64,000 nt of DNA from Paenibacillus sp. JQZ6Y-1 (GCF_040719145.1 NZ_JBFDUZ010000006.1:117511-181510); one strand, 5' to 3'; counted from the first letter of the stretch, positions 8,090-17,949 are shown. Numbers and translations are program-made. Notes: generated by a model from the letters alone, not told the origin.

Positions 8090-9418
8090 TCAATCCAGCT
8101 CTGGATCTTCAGGATCGATATACGGCTGGACTTCGATTTTGCGAATATGCTGCTGCTCCATCACGGTTACCGTAAATTCAAACCCATCCTCCACAACAGA
8201 GTCACCTTCGCGGATATTGAATTTGCGTGACCAGATCCAGCCGCCAATCGTATATGCCTCTCCTGCCTCAATGTCGGTTCCAAGACGGCGGTTCACCTCA
8301 TGAATGAGCGCCTGTGGCTGCAATTGGTAATGCTTTTCGCCCAGCTTGGTAATGGTCGGAGTAGGAGGCGGCTCAGTGTCAGATTTGGATGGAATATCGC
8401 CAACGATCTCTTCGAGAATATCCTCTAGTGTGACCATACCTGCTGTACCGCCGTACTCATCCAGTAGTACCGCCATATGAATATTCTCCTTTTGCATTCT
8501 GCCAAGCAGCTCACGCGCTGGTACCGTTTCGATCAATTGCAATACCGGGCGGATAAATGGAGCAATCACATCCTCCGGTACATGCTGCTTGTGGATAACA
8601 TCGCGCAGCACTTCTTTGACATTGAGCAGACCGATAATTTTATCCTTATCGCCTTCCAATGCAACTGGGATTAGACTATACGGCTCCAACCGAATCACTT
8701 CATAAAATTGTGCCAGACTCGCATCCTGCGCGATATATACCATCTCGGTACGCGGTACCATAATCTCACTGCCGACTAGCTCGTCAAAATCAAATACATT
8801 GTTCAAATACCGATATTCTGTCGGCGTAATACTGCCGCTCTTGTACCCCTCGGATAATGCAAAACGCAGTTCTGCTTCACTCTGCGCCGCTTCATGCTCG
8901 GAAATCGGCTTGATGCCGAATAGACCAGTAATCAGACGCGACGAACGACTTAACACCCAGTTAAACGGATACGTTAACCGATAAAAGACGATCATCGGAC
9001 GGGCGAAGAATAATGCCATTGGTTCGGCAATTTGAATGGCAAATGACTTCGGCACCAGCTCCCCAATCACCACTTCCAAATACGTCAGTAGTAGGAACGC
9101 TAGCAAGAACGACAAAATGGAGGTGAGTGTATCTGGGATATGCAGCAGTACAAACAGCGGATGCAGCAGCTCCTCAATCGTCGATTCGCCCAACCAACCG
9201 AGTGCCAGCGACGTTAGTGTCGTACCAAGCTGACAGGCAGATAGAAATTCATCCAATCGACTAATGATGGACTGCACCGCTTTGGCATTTTTATTGCCCT
9301 CTTCGGCAAGCTGATTAATACGCGAGATGCGCACCCGAATAATCGAATATTCCGACGCCACAAAAAAGGCAGTCAATAAAATAAGTAAAACAACCAGAAT
9401 CACGTTCAGTGTTTCCAT
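8090..9418 (-). CDS. CNNM/CBS-domain membrane protein (hemolysin C family)
   Basis: The 442-residue protein has a DUF21/CNNM transmembrane domain (about residues 1-190, with the motif EVVIGELVPKSFAIQ). Two CBS domains follow (about 205-330, with MVPRTEMVYI and LLDEYGGTAGMVTLEDILEE), then a C-terminal CorC/HlyC transporter-associated domain (about 350-430). Relatives include Bacillus YugS/YhdP and Salmonella CorC, linked to magnesium and cation efflux. It is about the usual length. The ribosome binding site AGGAG is somewhat far (12 bases) from the ATG. Confidence 0.93.
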   Translation of the reverse strand: METLNVILVVLLILLTAFFVASEYSIIRVRISRINQLAEEGNKNAKAVQSIISRLDEFLSACQLGTTLTSLALGWLGESTIEELLHPLFVLLHIPDTLTSILSFLLAFLLLTYLEVVIGELVPKSFAIQIAEPMALFFARPMIVFYRLTYPFNWVLSRSSRLITGLFGIKPISEHEAAQSEAELRFALSEGYKSGSITPTEYRYLNNVFDFDELVGSEIMVPRTEMVYIAQDASLAQFYEVIRLEPYSLIPVALEGDKDKIIGLLNVKEVLRDVIHKQHVPEDVIAPFIRPVLQLIETVPARELLGRMQKENIHMAVLLDEYGGTAGMVTLEDILEEIVGDIPSKSDTEPPPTPTITKLGEKHYQLQPQALIHEVNRRLGTDIEAGEAYTIGGWIWSRKFNIREGDSVVEDGFEFTVTVMEQQHIRKIEVQPYIDPEDPELD

Positions 9419-9635
9419 ACGGGTCTATTTCTCCTCTCTCTATACGGACCATGATAAGCTGCCCGATCCTTTATAATATGTACGCTTTTACCCAACTTAT
9501 TATTATATACCCATAATCACGCTTTTTTGCGAAAAAATACGTGTGGTTGTACGATTTTGCGGAATATCGTATCGTTGACTTCTGCTATCAATTGAATGCG
9601 ACGTGTGGAATATATTCGTTGTAGCATCACATAGC

Positions 9636-9668
9636 AAAAAGCCTGACTTTTTCAAGACAGGCTTTTCA
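9636..9668. terminator. Bidirectional terminator
   Basis: AAAAGCCTG and CAGGCTTTT form a 9-bp stem around a 12-base loop. On the minus strand it ends in TTTTT and would stop transcription coming from the DUF2264 gene. Confidence 0.8.
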
Positions 9669-9701
9669 TGTATGAGTACTCTGCAATTCGGTATATTCAG
9701 T

Positions 9702-9797
9702 CATTCAGCCATTCAGCCATTCAGCCATTCAGCCATTCAGCCATTCAGCCATTCAGCCATTCAGCCATTCAGCCATTCAGCCATTCAGCCATTCAGC
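9702..9797. repeat. Octamer tandem repeat, 12 perfect copies
   Basis: Twelve uninterrupted copies of CATTCAGC span 96 bases, with one imperfect copy before them. The right end overlaps the last codons and stop codon of the DUF2264 gene. The array lies between that stop and the terminator at 9636-9668. The rest of 9419-9784 carries nothing I can identify. Confidence 0.95.
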
Positions 9798-11755
9798 TCA
9801 ATTGTAACTTCTTTGCCTGTATAGGTCGTTACCATAATCTGTTCATTATTCATCTTCACCTGTAACAGCTCCGCAGGCGATTGGGATAGCAGATTGCGCA
9901 CATGGGCTTCATCGGGAATAGCCGTACCTTTAGCAGGATCACCATGCACAGCAGCGATTAACCATTGAACTCCCGGCTCTACTGTCGCTTTGAGTGTAGG
10001 CAATACGGTACGTGGATGCAGCAGATTCGTATTGGCATTGGGCCAGATTAGCTCTGCCTGCTCATATCCACGCAGCCCGACGATACCGCTGCTACCATAA
10101 GCCGTCATCACCGCAGTTGCTACAGGCTGCGTATGCGCTTGCCATTGTCCTTGCTGTCCCAATGCGTAACCACCCTCTGCCACATCTAGCGCTCGCCCCG
10201 TTTCGATGCGATGAATACGCAGATGCCACGGCAGACCGGCAATCAGCCATGTCCGCACCTCTACATTGTGCCACGGTTGCCAGATCGCATGCAGTACATT
10301 GTCGGTAATACTCGTCTCGACATTGCGTCGCCGTACCCGATACAGATTGTCATCATGCTCGCTCAGCGCCAGCACAGAATCAAATGCTCCTTGTCCCAGC
10401 CCCCATTCTGACCGCGGTACACTGAATCCGAAGCCTGTAGAATATACGAATTTCTCGTACTTCGCTGAGGTATGCGTATGCTCATTCGTATACCGATGAC
10501 CGCTATTGAAGGCAGCCACATGTCCCGTAGTCTGTTCACGCACGATCACCAGATGTGCTGGCTGCTGGACATGATAGGTATCCATTTCTGGTAAAGGCTG
10601 CTCCTCCTCACTCCAGAACGGATGCTCCTCTGAAAATGCCAAGGGCAAGAATGCCTTCAGCGCCCAATACGGCGAGCCGGGTGAATTGTAATTTTCCGCC
10701 ATCACCAAATTGGGGTACGCATATCCAATCGTCAACACCCCGCGCCCATCCACAATTGGCTGCTCCATCCACCAACGCAGATGACGCAGCACCAAGCCTT
10801 TCAGTACCCCCGCAGGCAGCACATCTACACCTGCATAAGCGAGCGCACTCCAAAACGCCGATTGCGCAAATCGATACGACAAGCTACGCCCATACGGCAA
10901 CGCCGATCCATCCGGTGCAAACCATGCCAGAAACTCAGTCGCAAACGCTACGGCACGCTGCTTGAATCGCTGACTGCGCTCTGGGTCTTCCTGCTCCATC
11001 AGACGCGCGTATACTAACCCATAATAATGAATGGCAAAAGGCACATAATAATCGCTATGCCCATTCACTCCATCGCTATACCATCCGTCTTCCAAATAAA
11101 AGGCATCAATGCGCTGTACATTCTGTTCCAATTGCACTGCATCATATTCCAGCCCGGCACGGCGAAACCCCACATTAACCAGCACATTGAAAAACAACCA
11201 GTTGCAATCATAGCACGGATGATGATTGATCTGGTTCAGCCAGCGATACAGATGATCCTGCTCCTCCGCCGACAGCGGTGTCCAGATCCGCTCTGGAATC
11301 AGTGCCAGCGCAAGCCCGAAGGCAGCCATCTCTACCAGCCGCTGATCATAATCATTCACATCACCCCAATATTCGGGGTGCGCCGGATTCGTACCGTGAC
11401 GAATCCCCTCTAGCACGGTCTCCCATAACGAGCTGTCTCCGCCGCCCGCTAGCAGCGGTACCAATCCCCACAGTACCCGTGAGAAGCCCTCCATTTCGGC
11501 AACATCCGCCGGATAGCTCGCGCCTGTATGCCCGATGCGTAGGCGGGCTTTGCCTTCACTATACAGTGGTAGCAGCGGTTCCGTCAGTTGATGCAGCAGT
11601 GCAGCAAGATCATCACGTGTATGTAGCTGTAGCGTAGATTCCGTACCACTTGCCCCATACGTTGTATGCTGCGGTGAATTCTGCGCCGATCGCTCCGATA
11701 AGACATGTTGCGAGTGTCCCGATACATAGGGAGAATGTTGCGATGAAGACGTCAT
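9785..11755 (-). CDS. DUF2264 domain-containing protein
   Basis: The 656-residue protein resembles the DUF2264 family: an all-helical N-terminal half (DVAEMEGFSRVLWGLVPLLA, RLVEMAAFGLALALIPE, CNWLFFNVLVNVGFRR, DGWYSDGVNGHSDYYVPFAI) and a beta-rich C-terminal half (GHRYTNEHTHTSAKYEKFVY). This architecture recalls (alpha/alpha)6 toroids plus beta-sandwich found in polysaccharide lyases and heparinases. The family occurs in pectin, alginate and glycosaminoglycan loci, but its reaction is not firmly known to me. No signal peptide is seen. It follows the GH88 gene by 15 bases with an AAAGGGG site, so it is the third gene of the operon. Its final codons and TGA are made by the octamer array. Confidence 0.85.
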   Translation of the reverse strand: MTSSSQHSPYVSGHSQHVLSERSAQNSPQHTTYGASGTESTLQLHTRDDLAALLHQLTEPLLPLYSEGKARLRIGHTGASYPADVAEMEGFSRVLWGLVPLLAGGGDSSLWETVLEGIRHGTNPAHPEYWGDVNDYDQRLVEMAAFGLALALIPERIWTPLSAEEQDHLYRWLNQINHHPCYDCNWLFFNVLVNVGFRRAGLEYDAVQLEQNVQRIDAFYLEDGWYSDGVNGHSDYYVPFAIHYYGLVYARLMEQEDPERSQRFKQRAVAFATEFLAWFAPDGSALPYGRSLSYRFAQSAFWSALAYAGVDVLPAGVLKGLVLRHLRWWMEQPIVDGRGVLTIGYAYPNLVMAENYNSPGSPYWALKAFLPLAFSEEHPFWSEEEQPLPEMDTYHVQQPAHLVIVREQTTGHVAAFNSGHRYTNEHTHTSAKYEKFVYSTGFGFSVPRSEWGLGQGAFDSVLALSEHDDNLYRVRRRNVETSITDNVLHAIWQPWHNVEVRTWLIAGLPWHLRIHRIETGRALDVAEGGYALGQQGQWQAHTQPVATAVMTAYGSSGIVGLRGYEQAELIWPNANTNLLHPRTVLPTLKATVEPGVQWLIAAVHGDPAKGTAIPDEAHVRNLLSQSPAELLQVKMNNEQIMVTTYTGKEVTIELNG

Positions 11756-11770
11756 CTGTTTGCCCCTTTC

Positions 11771-12904
11771 TTATTCCCAGTAAAATGGACCTTTATCCTG
11801 CACGCGTGCCAATGCCTCAACGTAAAAAAAGTCACCGTAAATGAGCGGCACATCAATATTGCGCTGTTCTGGGTAATGGCTAGTGCCGTGTAGCAGCAAG
11901 CCCTGCTCGTTCGGATCATCCCAGCTACCATAGTTGCGATACAGTGATTCCAGCATGCGTAGCCCAGTACGTTTATAAACAAGCCCTTCGGAATCATCCA
12001 CCAGCTTCGACAGCAGCAGCAGACCGCTGGCGGCGCAGCTACCCGCCGAGGTATCACGAATCTCTCCAATCTCCGCTGGCGCACGAAAATCCCAATGCGG
12101 CACATGATCATCCGGTAATCGGGTGATGAAGAAATGTGCTACCCGCTGCGAAGCATGCAAATAATCTACACGTCCCGTATGCTGATATGCTAGCGCCAAT
12201 CCATACAACGCCCATGCTGCTCCGCGCGACCACGCTGATTCTGGCGCATATCCTTGCCCACCCAGCTTCTCCACGACTTCACCAGTCAACGGATCAAAAT
12301 TCACAATATGATATACCGAACCATCTGGGCGAATAAAATGCTCCAACACTGTATCCATATGCGCTTCAGCGATATGACGGAAGCGCGGATCGCCACTTTC
12401 TGCCGATGCCCAGAACAGTAGGCTCGTATTCATTGAGCAGTCGATAATCGCAACACCGCTATTATCTTCGCCTTCCCGCCACGGGTTCCATGCACGAATA
12501 TATCTGCCCTGCAAATTAAAGCGCGCTGCCAAATAATTCGCTGCCTTGAGCGCACGCACGCGGGATGGCTCATTGCCAGTCAGCTTGTAATTGGCTACAC
12601 TGGTCAGCAGCCACATGAAGCCCAAATCATGATCCAGCTTCACATAGCCGTCCAGTACTTCATCCAGCCGCTGTTCACACTGCTCTGCCACATCGCGTAG
12701 CTGCTGCTCCCCACTATCTGCATACAATTGCCACAACATGCCCGGCCAAAAGCCTGCTGTCCACCAATGCGGCGGCTCCAACACATACGTCCCATTCTGA
12801 CTCGCATGCGGAAATTCCGCTCCAATGATACCGCTGTTGATTCTCGTCTTATCTAATGCCTTTCTCCACGCTTCCTTCACCCATGCCGGATGAACTGCAT
12901 TCAT
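11771..12904 (-). CDS. GH88 unsaturated glucuronyl hydrolase
   Basis: The 377-residue (alpha/alpha)6-barrel hydrolase removes 4,5-unsaturated uronic acids left at oligosaccharide ends by polysaccharide lyases. The two acidic residues that match the catalytic pair of Bacillus UGL (Asp88 and Asp149) are Asp93 in LDHDLGFMW and Asp155 in AIIDCSMNTSLLFW. PHWWTAGFWPGMLW and ESAWSRGAAWALYGLALAY are also family hallmarks. The frame stays open far upstream through the heparinase gene; the real start is the ATG at 12904 with GGGGGTG before it, 14 bases after the heparinase stop. No signal peptide, so it acts in the cytosol on imported oligosaccharides. Confidence 0.93.
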   Translation of the reverse strand: MNAVHPAWVKEAWRKALDKTRINSGIIGAEFPHASQNGTYVLEPPHWWTAGFWPGMLWQLYADSGEQQLRDVAEQCEQRLDEVLDGYVKLDHDLGFMWLLTSVANYKLTGNEPSRVRALKAANYLAARFNLQGRYIRAWNPWREGEDNSGVAIIDCSMNTSLLFWASAESGDPRFRHIAEAHMDTVLEHFIRPDGSVYHIVNFDPLTGEVVEKLGGQGYAPESAWSRGAAWALYGLALAYQHTGRVDYLHASQRVAHFFITRLPDDHVPHWDFRAPAEIGEIRDTSAGSCAASGLLLLSKLVDDSEGLVYKRTGLRMLESLYRNYGSWDDPNEQGLLLHGTSHYPEQRNIDVPLIYGDFFYVEALARVQDKGPFYWE

Positions 12905-12918
12905 ATCAAGCACCCCCT

Positions 12919-14766
12919 TTATTGAATTGAACGATTGAACGTCAATGGTACAAAACGAAACTCGAAGTGCAATGTTCCTTCTACCCCCAGCTGTATTGCT
13001 TCGAAATCCACACTGTACCACGCCGTATCCACACCAAAATGATTCCGATAATGGTGAGGCGTAATCACAACATGGCAGCGCTGCGGATCGTATTCGATTT
13101 CCACATGCCCTTTTTCTCCCGGTAGGATCACCTTTCCAGCATCCACCGCGCATTGCGGCTGCCTCCACGTGACAAACCGTTCACGCCAATTACTCGGCGT
13201 TCCATCATATCGATAGGAATCGCTCAGCTCCAAATACGGCTGTTCTCCTTTATGCCAGATTAACGAACGTGTCAGCGATTGTAGCTGCGGAATATCGTAA
13301 GCTCCGCGCAACTCCATCGTCCATTCATCACGCTCCGCTCCCATCTGTGCATGCAGCACCTCTGCCCGATAGGCAGCACCAGCGCATTGAAGCTGCCCAT
13401 CAATAATCGGTACACTGTGTCCCTGCGAGCCATTGCAATCATATCCATATCGTCCTTCGCCAAAATAAGAGGCGGTATACTCACCACTACCCAGATCCGC
13501 CAAATACACCTCGCCATCTACACACCAGATCAACTGTCCCAGATCATTATGATTGTGCGGTTCATCGTTATCACCGCCTTTGACTGCAAAGCCATACGCA
13601 TGCCCACTACTATGATGCCGCGAGATGAGCCAGCTCGCATCCTGCAAATGATAACTGCCATCCTGCCAATCTTCTATGATAGGCGCTTGCGTCATCGTCC
13701 AAAGCAGATTGCGCAGAGCGGGCGCCCAACGACTGCAATGATCTTCCCTGTACGTGGCCCGCAAATGCTGCGGCGGTATCTGCACATCCGCATATTCCTC
13801 TGCCAAATAATGAGACAGCCCCATATGTACATGCACATGCGGCAGTGAATCCGAGAAATTCGCCACCAGACTGCCACTGAGAAAGCATGTTTGCTGAAAA
13901 GTAGCGATTCGTGCCACCTTCGCATTTTGAAACCAATCCAACTCTCCATTGCTTCGTTTACGCAATAGATCACTATAATAGACAAAAAATCCAAACCCGT
14001 AATTCCAATATCCTACCCCTTCCAGACAAGCTCCATCATCGCCAAAACCATCCAAATAGCACGCCATACTATGCTGTGTTTTGACCAAAATATCCGCCAG
14101 CCGCTCCGCGTCATCCAGCAGCAATAACGCCGCTGCCCCAATGGAGCCAGCACATACCGCCGCCCAGTTGTGACGAGCTTCCTGCCAGTGATAGGACCGT
14201 TCACTTAGAAACGGCTGGAAAATACGCCGTTCCACTTCATATGTAATCCGTTCGCGTAGCAGCCTTGGTAGCTGCTCACCTAACAGCAACAATATCTCCG
14301 CCAGCGCAAAGCACGTTTCGGCAGCAAACAAATCAATCTGCTCCGCAATCTCCGCAGGATGATGATCCGTAGCAACATGTGCAGGCAAGCACCATGTATA
14401 TTCATCACAAATTGCCCATAGCATATCGTGCAGTCTTTGCGCATATCCAGCTTGCTCCGGTTCCAGCAAGGTAAGCAGCGCATACGTATTCAACCGACAA
14501 CGTCGCTCAAAATACACATCCTCATATTCCAGCCGCGAACCCTGTTCCGCAAAAATTGCAAATAGCGTATACGTCAGCTCCGGTATAGGCTGCTCCCACC
14601 ATTCATTTCCTTGATCCACAATCTGCTGAATATCATTCGCCACTACAGCAGAATGTCGCAATTCATGCCAATACGTCTCATGTTGCTTGCCTCGATAATA
14701 CCAGCGTCGATCTGGCGATTGCATTCGCGAGCTATAGTCCAGCAGCCGCTCTCGATTGTTCTCCAT
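12919..14766 (-). CDS. Heparinase II/III family lyase-like protein
   Basis: The 615-residue protein has an N-terminal helical toroid (WQEARHNWAAVCAGSIGAAA, DDGACLEGVGYWNYGFGFF) and a C-terminal beta-sandwich carrying the heparinase II/III signature DNDEPHNHNDLGQLIW. This family cleaves uronic-acid-containing glycans by beta-elimination. With no signal peptide, it should act inside the cell. The next gene encodes the GH88 enzyme that would hydrolyse the unsaturated ends it produces. I start at the ATG at 14766 because GGGAGAGG precedes it; the ATG at 14805 has no ribosome binding site. The polymer is not known. Confidence 0.88.
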   Translation of the reverse strand: MENNRERLLDYSSRMQSPDRRWYYRGKQHETYWHELRHSAVVANDIQQIVDQGNEWWEQPIPELTYTLFAIFAEQGSRLEYEDVYFERRCRLNTYALLTLLEPEQAGYAQRLHDMLWAICDEYTWCLPAHVATDHHPAEIAEQIDLFAAETCFALAEILLLLGEQLPRLLRERITYEVERRIFQPFLSERSYHWQEARHNWAAVCAGSIGAAALLLLDDAERLADILVKTQHSMACYLDGFGDDGACLEGVGYWNYGFGFFVYYSDLLRKRSNGELDWFQNAKVARIATFQQTCFLSGSLVANFSDSLPHVHVHMGLSHYLAEEYADVQIPPQHLRATYREDHCSRWAPALRNLLWTMTQAPIIEDWQDGSYHLQDASWLISRHHSSGHAYGFAVKGGDNDEPHNHNDLGQLIWCVDGEVYLADLGSGEYTASYFGEGRYGYDCNGSQGHSVPIIDGQLQCAGAAYRAEVLHAQMGAERDEWTMELRGAYDIPQLQSLTRSLIWHKGEQPYLELSDSYRYDGTPSNWRERFVTWRQPQCAVDAGKVILPGEKGHVEIEYDPQRCHVVITPHHYRNHFGVDTAWYSVDFEAIQLGVEGTLHFEFRFVPLTFNRSIQ

Positions 14767-14845
14767 CCCATCCTCTCCCTTCACCTTGCTATATGACCGA
14801 TTCATGCTAAGATCCGACGAACGATGGCTATCTTCTTTGCTATCT

Positions 14846-14851
14846 ATTATA
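14846..14851 (-). promoter_or_regulatory. -10 box of the heparinase operon
   Basis: A perfect TATAAT is read on the minus strand 80 bases upstream of the start codon. I find no good -35 at 16-18 bases, which fits a promoter needing help or tight control. Confidence 0.5.
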
Positions 14852-14866
14852 GAGAAAGCGTTTACA
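14852..14866 (-). promoter_or_regulatory. Candidate cre (CcpA) site
   Basis: The plus-strand text GAGAAAGCGTTTACA matches 13 of 15 positions of WTGNAANCGNWWNCA, including the AAAGCGTTTACA core. It abuts the -10 box and lies within the promoter, so bound CcpA would block the polymerase. Confidence 0.6.
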
Positions 14867-14935
14867 GTTTGCTTGATACAATTTTGCTGAAAATTGCTGC
14901 TATTTTGACTTTATATGCCTTTTTCATGCCTATAC

Positions 14936-14982
14936 AAAAGAAAAAGCATCCGATCCTCCATCATTGGAGTGTTGGATGCTTT
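14936..14982 (-). terminator. Terminator after the membrane-protein gene
   Basis: On the minus strand AAAGCATCC and GGATGCTTT enclose a CTCCA/TGGAG inner helix and are followed by TTTTTCTTTT, about 60 bases past the stop at 15042. Confidence 0.8.
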
Positions 14983-15041
14983 CTCTACCTAACCATAGTA
15001 TCGTTCCCATATTCAGCTGCTGCATGATAAGCAACAGCTTC

Positions 15042-15545
15042 CTACCATTCTTGTTTGCGATTGAAGATCAACCATGCGCCACCCAGCACAAGCGCCATCG
15101 CTACCAGTGGCTGAACGAACACGAAGCTCGACAACACCGAATCGATAGAAAATACTGCAAAAAACAGCAGGGATAGTACTGTGAGCAGATTGATCGGAAT
15201 CAATAGCCATTTGTTACGCGTACCGAACCAGTACAATTCAAACAGCCCGACGGCTACCGCCAAAATAAAGCCCGGCCACATCACATGCCATAATCCGAAC
15301 ATCTGCGCCATCTGGCACGTCAATCCGCTGACCAGCAAAATTCCGCCCGGTACTACTAGCCATAACGCCTTCCGTCCAATGAGCGAAAATACCATCCAGT
15401 GCAAAAACAGACTGAGTGGAATCACAAACAGCGTCGGCCAAAATATCGCAAAAATCGTCGCCGCATTGCCCGATCCCCCTGGATTCAAAAATAAATATAC
15501 GCCCAGCAGCAGCAAAACCGGTGCAATAATCGCCCGTTTGATCAT
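15042..15545 (-). CDS. Small multi-pass membrane protein of unknown function
   Basis: The 167-residue protein has about five hydrophobic helices separated by short charged turns: IIAPVLLLLGVYLFLN, TIFAIFWPTLFVIPLSLFL, ALWLVVPGGILLVSGLT, MWPGFILAVAVGLFELYWF and two near the C-terminus. The layout, with WPxFILAV and IFNRKQ at the end, recalls LiaF-type or DUF5668 membrane modules, but I cannot assign it. The frame opens at 15638; the ATG at 15545 has AAGGAG 9 bases before it. Monocistronic, ending at a strong terminator. Confidence 0.75.
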   Translation of the reverse strand: MIKRAIIAPVLLLLGVYLFLNPGGSGNAATIFAIFWPTLFVIPLSLFLHWMVFSLIGRKALWLVVPGGILLVSGLTCQMAQMFGLWHVMWPGFILAVAVGLFELYWFGTRNKWLLIPINLLTVLSLLFFAVFSIDSVLSSFVFVQPLVAMALVLGGAWLIFNRKQEW

Positions 15546-15948
15546 ATGTATGCTCTCCTTTTCCATATTTTGCATTCCCGATGCAGTCAGCATATCATAT
15601 CTGTCCATCTCGTGCTTCCGCCCACAGGGAATATACAACCTAGACTTTAGTCGGGGATTCAGATTAAGCAGCGCTTACGTGTGTTCTCTATGACCATCCA
15701 ACGTTATACTCCATCTACGTGATCTATATACTCTACATGGAAACACTAGATACGAACAATTTCTATCAACAGCTACTACAAAAGCTACTATAAAGAATTT
15801 CATTTCACACAAAAAAACAGGCAACGGTTGATACCCGCAGCCTGTTTTTTGTGTGTGAAATGATCTATTAAAAAGCTAACATTTTAACGGTAAGCATTTG
15901 GTAAGTCGTAGGATCAAGATTCCTTTATCAAGACAGCCAACCTATTCC
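15546..15948. other. Intergenic region between the membrane protein and glpD
   Basis: Apart from the glpD terminator at 15803-15860, I see no gene or convincing promoter in this stretch. Confidence 0.5.
15803..15860. terminator. Terminator of glpD (bidirectional)
   Basis: TTTCACACAAAAAACAGGC-type arms pair over about 20 bp around AACGGTTGATACCCGCA, with T/A runs inside both arms. It lies about 90 bases past the glpD stop. Confidence 0.8.
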
Positions 15949-17637
15949 TTAGACTGCAAATTCGCTGGTCGCTTCTGCATCGGACGGAACCACTGCATCA
16001 TGCAACTGCGCTTCCAGCTCGTCGATGTAACGACGTTTTTGCTCCGCGTTCCAATCCAGACGTTTTGCCATATATTCGATCACGGGTTGTTTCCATTGCT
16101 GCACCCAAGCGATATTGAAGAACAATGCGCCCGTACGGCGGATGAAGAAATCGACTGGTTTAAAGGTCATTTCCTCTTCAATCGCATACGCGATGCGTAC
16201 ACATACATCGGCTGGCAGACCCACTTCTTGAGCGATCTCGTCTTTGCGGTTAACCAGCGCAAACAGTTTGCTCACATTGGAACCGTAGAAGCTGGACAGA
16301 TATTCTGCTTCTTTACGAGTCAGACCGACATTGGCGCCTGCTTCGGTATGCTGACGGATAAATGCTGGCAGACCCGCAGAGCCGCCTACATTCCCACCAG
16401 AGATGGACATATGCTTCGTTTGCGATGGTTTGAATGTTTTGTTTTGCTCTTTGCCCAGCAGCTCAGCAGCCAGATCGACAACCATTTCTGCCATTTTGCG
16501 ATACCCGGTCAGCTTACCACCAGCGATGGTGATCAGACCGCTATCGGACTGCCAGATTTCATCCTTACGGGAAATCTCGGATGGCGATTTGCCTTCTTCG
16601 TGAATCAGTGGACGTACACCTGCCCAACTGGATTCCACATCGGCTGCGGTTACGTTGACACTTGGGAACATATAATTGATTGAGTCGATCACATAATCAC
16701 GATCCGCTGTGGTCATACGCGGATGAGCTGGATCGGCTTTGTAGACGGTATCGGTTGTACCCACATACGTTTTGCCGTCACGCGGAATCGCGAATACCAT
16801 ACGACCGTCCGGTGTATCAAAATAAACCGCCTGCTCCAATGGGAAGCGTTCATGGTCGATTACAAGGTGAATCCCTTTGGTCATTTGCAGGGTTTTGCCT
16901 TTTTTGGAGTTGTCGATTTTGCGCAGTGTATCGACCCACGGACCTGCGGCGTTGATCACTTTATGTGCATAAATCGAGTATTCCTTGCCGCTGATGGTGT
17001 CTTTTACTTTTACGCCTTTCAGCTTGCCATTTTCATAAATGAAATCTGCTGCTTTGGCATAGTTCACTGCCATTGCGCCGCGCTCTACGGCTTCTTTGAT
17101 TACTTCGATGGTTAGACGGGCATCATCAGTACGATACTCCACATAATAACCGCCACCTTTAAGACCGTCCTGTTTGATCAGCGGTTCTTTGGCAAGCGTA
17201 TCCTGTACGCTCAGCATTTTACGGCGTTCGCTGCTTTTTACGCCAGCAAGGAAATCATACACACGCAGACCGATGGAAGTGCTAAAGCTGCCAAATGTAC
17301 CACCTTGGTGAAACGGCAGCAGCATCCATTCCGGTGTGGTCACATGCGGACCATTTTCGTATACAATCGCACGTTCTTTCCCTACCTCGGCAACCATTTT
17401 CACTTCAAATTGCTTCAGATAACGTAGACCACCGTGGACAAGCTTGGTCGAACGACTAGAGGTACCTGCTGCAAAATCCTGCATTTCTACCACGCCGACA
17501 TTCATGCCGCGCGTTACCGCATCCAGTGCGATCCCAGAACCCGTAATACCGCCGCCAATGACCAGTACGTCCAATGGAGCACTGCTCATTTTTTGTAACG
17601 TTTCTGCCCTGTGTTGTGCCGAAAATGAAGTATTCAT
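15949..17637 (-). CDS. glpD: Aerobic glycerol-3-phosphate dehydrogenase
   Basis: The 562-residue FAD flavoenzyme oxidises sn-glycerol 3-phosphate to dihydroxyacetone phosphate and passes electrons to the quinone pool at the membrane. The FAD-binding GGGITGSG (residues 28-35 region, after LDVLVI), [20 protein letters not shown] and the C-terminal DAO_C domain with [14 protein letters not shown] are all present. Length is normal for Bacillus GlpD. The ribosome binding site is GGGAGG. It has its own promoter and a leader terminator (17745-17804), consistent with GlpP-dependent antitermination. Confidence 0.97.
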   Translation of the reverse strand: MNTSFSAQHRAETLQKMSSAPLDVLVIGGGITGSGIALDAVTRGMNVGVVEMQDFAAGTSSRSTKLVHGGLRYLKQFEVKMVAEVGKERAIVYENGPHVTTPEWMLLPFHQGGTFGSFSTSIGLRVYDFLAGVKSSERRKMLSVQDTLAKEPLIKQDGLKGGGYYVEYRTDDARLTIEVIKEAVERGAMAVNYAKAADFIYENGKLKGVKVKDTISGKEYSIYAHKVINAAGPWVDTLRKIDNSKKGKTLQMTKGIHLVIDHERFPLEQAVYFDTPDGRMVFAIPRDGKTYVGTTDTVYKADPAHPRMTTADRDYVIDSINYMFPSVNVTAADVESSWAGVRPLIHEEGKSPSEISRKDEIWQSDSGLITIAGGKLTGYRKMAEMVVDLAAELLGKEQNKTFKPSQTKHMSISGGNVGGSAGLPAFIRQHTEAGANVGLTRKEAEYLSSFYGSNVSKLFALVNRKDEIAQEVGLPADVCVRIAYAIEEEMTFKPVDFFIRRTGALFFNIAWVQQWKQPVIEYMAKRLDWNAEQKRRYIDELEAQLHDAVVPSDAEATSEFAV

Positions 17638-17744
17638 ATTGTATTGCCTCCCTGATTATGATGTGAATGTAAATGTAAGCTCAAGATGGCAAGGTCCTGT
17701 ATGTACAGGATGCCAATTTGTATATTTTTCCAATGAAAGTCATG

Positions 17745-17804
17745 AAAAAAGAGACCACGAAATGTACACCATAACGGCAATCAGCCGAGTGTATTCGTGG
17801 TCTC
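17745..17804 (-). promoter_or_regulatory. glpD leader terminator (GlpP antitermination target)
   Basis: On the minus strand GAGACCACGAA (17794-17804) pairs with TTCGTGGTCTC (17751-17761) in an 11-bp stem followed by TTTTTT. It lies between the glpD promoter and start codon, so it would stop transcription unless antiterminated, as known for Bacillus glp leaders with GlpP. Confidence 0.85.
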
Positions 17805-17833
17805 TCCAAAGTCTAATGACGTATTTATTAACT

Positions 17834-17848
17834 TGTTAACGTTATTAT
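17834..17848 (-). promoter_or_regulatory. Candidate cre site over the glpD -10
   Basis: On the minus strand ATAATAACGTTAACA matches 13 of 15 positions of WTGNAANCGNWWNCA and overlaps the -10 box. Confidence 0.45.
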
Positions 17849-17872
17849 AGCATACTGATGTTAGCAAGGCAA
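17844..17872 (-). promoter_or_regulatory. glpD promoter
   Basis: On the minus strand TTGCCT (17867-17872) and TATAAT (17844-17849) are separated by exactly 17 bases. The spacing and -10 are ideal for sigma A. Confidence 0.75.
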
Positions 17873-17949
17873 AGAAATCGTTCAAATTTTACAAAGATTT
17901 TGATACAACGTCAACGACTATGCTGCCGCCTGCGCATCCATTGCTATCG

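Noticed and set aside
9702..9797. CRISPR array
   Set aside because: The units are 8 bases and directly joined, with no spacers and no cas genes. The same holds for the heptamer arrays.
9603..9865. Open frames through the octamer array
   Set aside because: They are repeat translations (SHSAIQPF-like) that run into the DUF2264 gene on the other strand.
12905..13168. N-terminal extension of the GH88 protein
   Set aside because: It overlaps the heparinase gene and lacks a ribosome binding site; the ATG at 12904 has a strong one.
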